From contig CAICTM010000286.1 in assembly GCA_903772945.1 (NCBI GenBank), positions 16,838-80,837 of the forward strand: 64,000 bases of DNA, read 5' to 3'. Positions 59,914 to 64,000 of the stretch are shown here, one piece after another (position 1 is the stretch's first letter; each line of letters begins with the position of its first letter). A program made the position numbers and the translations under genes. The stretch comes from Seminavis robusta (taxonomy: Eukaryota > Bacillariophyta > Bacillariophyceae > Naviculales > Naviculaceae). A model generated the notes under the pieces. The model searched no databases. It was given only the letters and a program-made list of their open reading frames with translations, and was not told the origin of the DNA.

Positions 59914-60237
59914 CTATCCGGAGATCAGTACCGGTAGAATGTATTGGGGCTCGAAGAAGGATTTGCGTAGGTTCTTGGGAAATGTGTAATTAATCGGACC
60001 TCGTTTCCGCGCAAGTGACCAGGTAGCTAATCCCACGGAAACAAAGCCGATTGCTCCTTCCAGTACGGTGGATGCCCAGCCATGCCTTGGGCTAGCGCAA
60101 TGTTGTGGGGAAAGCTTATTCATCCTGACAACATCCGTGTCACCTTTCTGTTTCGCGGCAAAGGAGACGTGGTCATTGCGGAGTAGCTGTACTGCCTGCA
60201 TTTCACCTTTTGATGGTCCTGTTTTTGGATGATCCAT
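59914..60237 (-). other. Doubtful 107-codon ORF just after the N2227 gene stop
   Basis: The frame is open for 107 codons from an ATG 5 bases after the upstream gene's TGA and has a hydrophobic segment (STVLEGAIGFVSVGLATW). The same frame is open back into the upstream gene. It could be a short separate protein, a frameshift-linked extension, or chance. The upstream protein already ends where its family normally ends (FVVRR), so I do not join them. Confidence 0.25.
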
Positions 60238-60241
60238 TCCG

Positions 60242-61720
60242 TCATAATCGTCTGACGACAAAGCGAAGCGGTCTGTAGCCATCGTATGCCGTGGAACGGA
60301 CAAAGGGTTTGCCCTTGTCATACTCGCGATCCTCGTGCCGGTATTCTGATGGCTGTTCGTCGACACTCCAATGCAAAACCTCAAAGGCAAACATGGAAGA
60401 TTCCAGTAGCAATCGAAGCTCGTCTGCAGCTGGATGCAATACCGAGTTGTGATGCCAACGCAAAGGCCCAATGTTGATCCAGTATCCCCCCGAAGAGAGT
60501 GCGTGCTCAATGGTAGAAATGTACTCGTAGACGTTCGTGGCTGTATCAATGAAGAAACAGGTGACAACGCATCCAAAGGAAGCGCTGGGCCGCTGCCAGT
60601 GATATACGTCGACAAAGTCTCCCAGTGTATAGGAGAGACTTCCGTTTGGTTTGAAGTTCAATATTGTTGTGTCCGGATACTGGACTCGATCATAGTGACG
60701 CTCAGACTCGACCTCGTTCGCCCAGGAGTCGAGAGCAAAGGGATAGAAACTCCCATGTCTCTTGTCCTCTAAGATGGCCCGCGCTGCAGCTGCCATGGAC
60801 AATGAAACTTCATTTGCTTCCACGGAATAGCCAGACGAGGCCAAGTCATGAGCCAGTCTTCCCAAGCCAGCTCCTGGAACCAAAATGGGCAAAGACGATG
60901 ACGTTGATGTGCCAGGTTTGTGGTGCTTCTCCACCATTTCACTGCACCAGTCGTAGATGGACGCCCGCACTGGTTGTCCCAGTAGCGTCCAATCTCGGAC
61001 TATGTGAGCAATGACTTGACCTCCACAATCATAGGCATTTTTCTTGCTGGGATCAGCTGCCGTGGTCCCCGGAAAGGTGTGAGGCAATGTGAAAAGATGA
61101 GAAGAGTCTGCTGTGGATTGTTGCGACTCGGGGAATAAGTTTCTTTTTGGTTGATTTCGTTCATCATTGGACGACGATGGCTGGTGTGTTGTTGGCAAGG
61201 CCAATCGGACGGGAAACTCTTGCATCAACGAATTGAGTTCCTTTTCATTGTGATGCAAACAAGCCGCGACTCGATCCAGCCGATGTTTCAACCGTTTAGA
61301 GAGCAGAAAATTTGCTGTCTTATCAGCGGTATTGGTAGTACCTGTACCAACGACTTGAATGTCTGGCTCGATTCCCATTTCTCGCTCGGAATGGAGTGCC
61401 ACTTCCAAGGACTGACTGAGTCCTCGAAGGAGCACGCTGGAATCGTGCCGGTACTTTTCCATCATGGCTGAAAGGTCTCTCCAATTGGGACTTTCCATGA
61501 ACAGGAAAGGAACAGGGATAGATCCAACATCTTGATTTTCGGCTGTAGAAACAGTTTCGTTGGTGTTGGTAGAGTTGGAACCAGAAGCCACAGCACGCTG
61601 CAGGATCGATGCCACAACAACAACAAAAAGGGAAATTGCCATCCCACTCAACCTCATGTCGGAAAAACAAAAGTAGCTGTCCTCATCAAGCGGCATCAGG
61701 AACTGCATCAACAACTCCAT
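60242..61720 (-). CDS. N2227 / carnosine N-methyltransferase-like protein
   Basis: 492 residues, single exon. A hydrophobic helix at about 27-45 (AISLFVVVVASILQRAVASG) suggests a signal peptide or anchor; the in-frame ATG at 61657 (MRLSGMAIS) has a purine at -3 and may be the true start. The catalytic region has the N2227 pattern: IVRDWTLLGQPVRASIYDW, LPILVPGAGLGRLAHDLAS (SAM-binding loop), FGCVVTCFFIDTATNVYEYI, GYWINIGPLRWH, and the C-terminal FVVRR typical of the family. Human CARNMT1 methylates carnosine and histidine-containing peptides; the diatom substrate is unknown. A secreted or ER location would be unusual, as the animal enzyme is cytosolic and nuclear. Confidence 0.83.
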   Translation of the reverse strand: MELLMQFLMPLDEDSYFCFSDMRLSGMAISLFVVVVASILQRAVASGSNSTNTNETVSTAENQDVGSIPVPFLFMESPNWRDLSAMMEKYRHDSSVLLRGLSQSLEVALHSEREMGIEPDIQVVGTGTTNTADKTANFLLSKRLKHRLDRVAACLHHNEKELNSLMQEFPVRLALPTTHQPSSSNDERNQPKRNLFPESQQSTADSSHLFTLPHTFPGTTAADPSKKNAYDCGGQVIAHIVRDWTLLGQPVRASIYDWCSEMVEKHHKPGTSTSSSLPILVPGAGLGRLAHDLASSGYSVEANEVSLSMAAAARAILEDKRHGSFYPFALDSWANEVESERHYDRVQYPDTTILNFKPNGSLSYTLGDFVDVYHWQRPSASFGCVVTCFFIDTATNVYEYISTIEHALSSGGYWINIGPLRWHHNSVLHPAADELRLLLESSMFAFEVLHWSVDEQPSEYRHEDREYDKGKPFVRSTAYDGYRPLRFVVRRL

Positions 61721-62197
61721 TCATTGTTCGTTCTTAGCTGAGGAGGTAACTCGTCCGAAGGGAATACTGAGCCGTAGATGGTCAATGATCACATTCAATG
61801 ATCACATTCATGGATCAGCGCGTGAGAATAAGGGGCAGGCCGAAGATACTTTGAACAAAACAGCTTTGCAAGCTTGCAAAACCTTGCCTTGGTCACCCTC
61901 GAGCCTCTCCCCCACACAACCTCCAATGACAAACATCATGATATGTTTCGCCATCTGGACCAACACCAGGCCCCTCTGCTGGGCTTCCACCAGGTCTTAC
62001 GCCTGGACCTACCCCAAGCCCATCTCCGGGCCAACTCCTGGACCAACAACAGGACCCTGGACCTTATCCAGGTCCTACGGGGCCATCACAGATCGCCCAG
62101 AACTTACGGTCCCTACACATACCGTACTTGAACACAGTTTTGATCATAGCAGTTTTTACTTGAAGGGTACAGTACTAGCTATTAATAGTAAATTCCT
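61721..62197. other. Intergenic region with Gly/Pro-type minisatellite
   Basis: About 480 bases. 61955-62085 contains degenerate CCAGGxCC units (GGACCAACACCAGGCCCC, CCTGGACC, CCAGGTCCTACGG); TCAATGATCACATTCA is duplicated near 61782-61810. No gene seen. Confidence 0.6.
61955..62085. repeat. Degenerate CCAGGxCC minisatellite
   Basis: Units such as CTGGACCAACACCAGGCCCC and CCTACCCCAAGCCCATCTCC; the complementary strand resembles the GGGGCCTGGA units at 29675-29895. Confidence 0.65.
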
Positions 62198-63009
62198 TCA
62201 TATTCGCTTAGATCCTTCCTGGCGATATCCCAGCTCTTCCCATCCCAAAAGGGTTCGAATCTTTTGCAATCGCTTCAAGTTGGAATTTTGATCACTGACG
62301 GGCTGCGTGAGTGGATAGACAAAGATGGATGTGCGGCTGGCGGATCGATACAACACTACATTGTCGTCTGGTCTCAACAAAAATTCCAAATCATCCAATC
62401 CACCTTCTCCTGACAAACCGGGTGGTGATTGGGTCGGTACAGTAGCATGCAAATAGTCCTCCGTCAAAGTTTCAATCTTGACGTTGGGATCTACCGCCAA
62501 GACGGCATTCACCAAGGAATCCCATGCCTTTTTGGAATTGGATGTTTCCGTCAGATACGTCCATGGAGGAGAAAAACGAGAGGGATTGCGGACCGCAGAG
62601 GTAGAAACTCCATTTTCGGTGGCAGATACTCTGGAGAGTCGACCATCGGTATTGGCGGATCGTAAATCACCCCTACAGGTCACAGATGTCCGAGACGGAT
62701 CCGAAATGGTCTTGCAGCCACGACGCCTGCCGATGTCGGAAAGGACTGCTTTTGTTCTAAAGAAGCTGAATTTCCGTCAGCAGCCAGCGCATCTTGTGGT
62801 AAAAGGGTGGATACCATCACCAAAGCTCCACAACCAATTTCTCCCAATAACGATCTTCGACTAGTCCCATCATTACTTTCATTTGGGTAGTGTTTTGGTT
62901 GATGATGTTTCCGCAAATTGGAGCGTCCGTTCCATGGAACACTTTGCCATGCTAGCGCCACTGGAAGATGACACAAACCAAGGAGTAGTAGAGACTGTAG
63001 CGATCGCAT
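62198..63009 (-). CDS. DUF1499 protein, predicted thylakoid lumen, with a frame break
   Basis: Read in one frame from ATG at 63009 (an in-frame ATG at 63069 is less likely), then in the next frame to the stop at 62198. The first part has a hydrophobic signal ([19 protein letters not shown] then W, compatible with a diatom plastid signal cleavage), then [20 protein letters not shown], a twin-arginine thylakoid signal ending QDALAAD. The second part is a DUF1499 domain ([54 protein letters not shown]). The two frames meet between about 62752 and 62685; adding one G at the CGGATCC near 62701 would join them. Hence an assembly indel, an unrecognised splice or a pseudogene. DUF1499 proteins are of unknown function; many are lumenal. 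Confidence 0.72.
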
Positions 63010-63069
63010 GATTCTATTTGGAGGTGACAGAAAATGATATTTGAGCGAAAAGCAGAGAAAGATGGGCAA

Positions 63070-63701
63070 CAGTTCAATTCCATACAGTACGTCGTCGTTC
63101 CTTACTAGTAGCTAGAGCTACATTACTACTAGCTACTATTGTCATTTGTTGTGTTTCTTCTTGTGCATCCAACACGTCATCGACGAAAAGATTTTCCACG
63201 GTGGAATCCCACATCTACCGGTACATTCCGCCAAATTCTCTGACTAGACCGTGGACATTCCGTTCGAAAGGATCCAATTCGAAGGCGTCAGATCCGCAGG
63301 TGCCTTGGGTATCATTTCGCGGCCACGGTGATTATATTATTCGCAGACAACTTTGTGTGATTGCCTGACTACTATTTTGTACTCACAGGATAGTAACACA
63401 CTTGTCTTACCGTCGCTGCAATATACAATGTTCTCGGCAAATGAAAATCTGGCATTGCGCCAACACAAGAAGAAGGTTGTGGCGTTTGTGGAAGAATGTA
63501 TACCCGAAGAGGCACTGGACATGGGAACAATGGTGATGGCCAGGGTTTCTTTGGTCGGTCAAGGCCCAGCATGAATAGTTTGTGCCATCGATTGTTTGTT
63601 CATTGTGTCATTGGACAATGATGGAAATGGCTCACCCCATTCGGGAGGGGTACAATCGCGGCCAATATATTCCTGTAGACAAGTTTGCAAATACTCAGCC
63701 A
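63070..63701. other. Intergenic region, small plus-strand ORF only
   Basis: About 630 bases. A plus-strand ORF at 63428-63574 (starting MFSANENLALRQHKKK) looks protein-like but has no other support. Confidence 0.45.
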
Positions 63702-64000
63702 TTATCTTTCTTCCCTGCTGATCTTCCTCGGCAATAGCTGCGTGATTTGTCCCAGCATGACATCTCTGGCTTGCATGAAGAGCTTTTCCATGGACCGTTT
63801 GCCTCCAGGAAATGCTGGGGGCAATGCTTCCAAAACATCTTCTTTGGTCACTTCCACCATGGGCTTTAACACTTTCGTCTTGTAGTTCCCACCACAGGAT
63901 TCCGACAATCCAGCAATTAACTCTTCACCCAGTTTCGGAAAGACAATGACTATGGCCGTCTCCAATGGCACGCAACCAGGAGCCTTGCAGGAGACCTGCA
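63702..64000 (-). CDS. C-terminal end of an unrecognised protein, cut by the window edge
   Basis: The frame is open from the stop at 63702 through the edge at 64000 (about 98 codons). Sequence includes QVSCKAPGCVPLETAIVIVF, PKLGEELIAG, KTKVLKPMVEVTKEDVLEAL and LPRKISREER. Its regular composition suggests a real gene; the CKAPGC-VPLET block may be a domain start. Family not recognised; its start lies outside the window. Confidence 0.65.
   Translation of the reverse strand, partial: QVSCKAPGCVPLETAIVIVFPKLGEELIAGLSESCGGNYKTKVLKPMVEVTKEDVLEALPPAFPGGKRSMEKLFMQARDVMLGQITQLLPRKISREER

Noticed and set aside
62245-62275. GGGTTCGAATC that looks like a tRNA B box
   Set aside because: Lies inside the DUF1499 coding region and no A box or acceptor stem fits around it.

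Overview
The window is nuclear DNA of a eukaryotic alga, most probably a pennate diatom; I cannot fix the species. The genes are interrupted by short GT-AG introns (67 to 197 nt). Several proteins carry diatom-type plastid presequences, and one gene encodes a DUF6824 protein (D-V-L-S-G-R-G-G motif), a family expanded in diatoms. Intergenic DNA is full of ACCGGT/GGTACC and CTAG-type palindromic microsatellites. I call 22 protein genes (two cut by the window edges), one duplicated terminal exon and one doubtful small ORF. I see no rRNA, convincing tRNA, CRISPR array or autonomous transposon.

Left part (1-32.6 kb, gene-rich): a TPR protein (partial, frame break), a Nup50-type nucleoporin, an eight-helix membrane protein, CDC48/p97 (first coding exon only 5 nt), a dolichyl-phosphate glucosyltransferase-like GT2 enzyme, a GNAT acetyltransferase whose intron and last exon are duplicated in tandem, an unknown helical protein, a PAXBP1/GCFC splicing-type protein, an F-box protein, a choline-transporter-like protein, topoisomerase III alpha and a hybrid histidine kinase.

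Middle part (32.6-49.9 kb, repeat-rich): few genes (DUF6824, a TPR plus TylF-type methyltransferase fusion, a DHHC palmitoyltransferase, a CIA30/NDUFAF1-type complex I assembly factor), separated by long non-coding stretches. These hold three small elements built on one plan: inverted-repeat ends enclosing many degenerate copies of a short motif (TAGGAGACGAT, TAGGCGACAGT, TAGGGACGGTT). Their ends are unrelated but their interiors look related. I regard this as the most novel structure here. The same part also contains a roughly 150-bp satellite, hairpin repeats and several adjacent direct duplications.

Right part (49.9-64 kb): a Gln/Ser-rich protein with a glycine-rich membrane segment, a six-exon AMT1 ammonium transporter, a proline-rich protein with UBA-like and SUMO-interaction-like motifs, an N2227/carnosine-methyltransferase-like protein, a predicted thylakoid-lumen DUF1499 protein (frame break) and the 3' end of an unrecognised gene. 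The genes are mostly housekeeping and do not form one pathway. Two of them break by an apparent single missing base, which suggests either assembly indels or recent inactivation.
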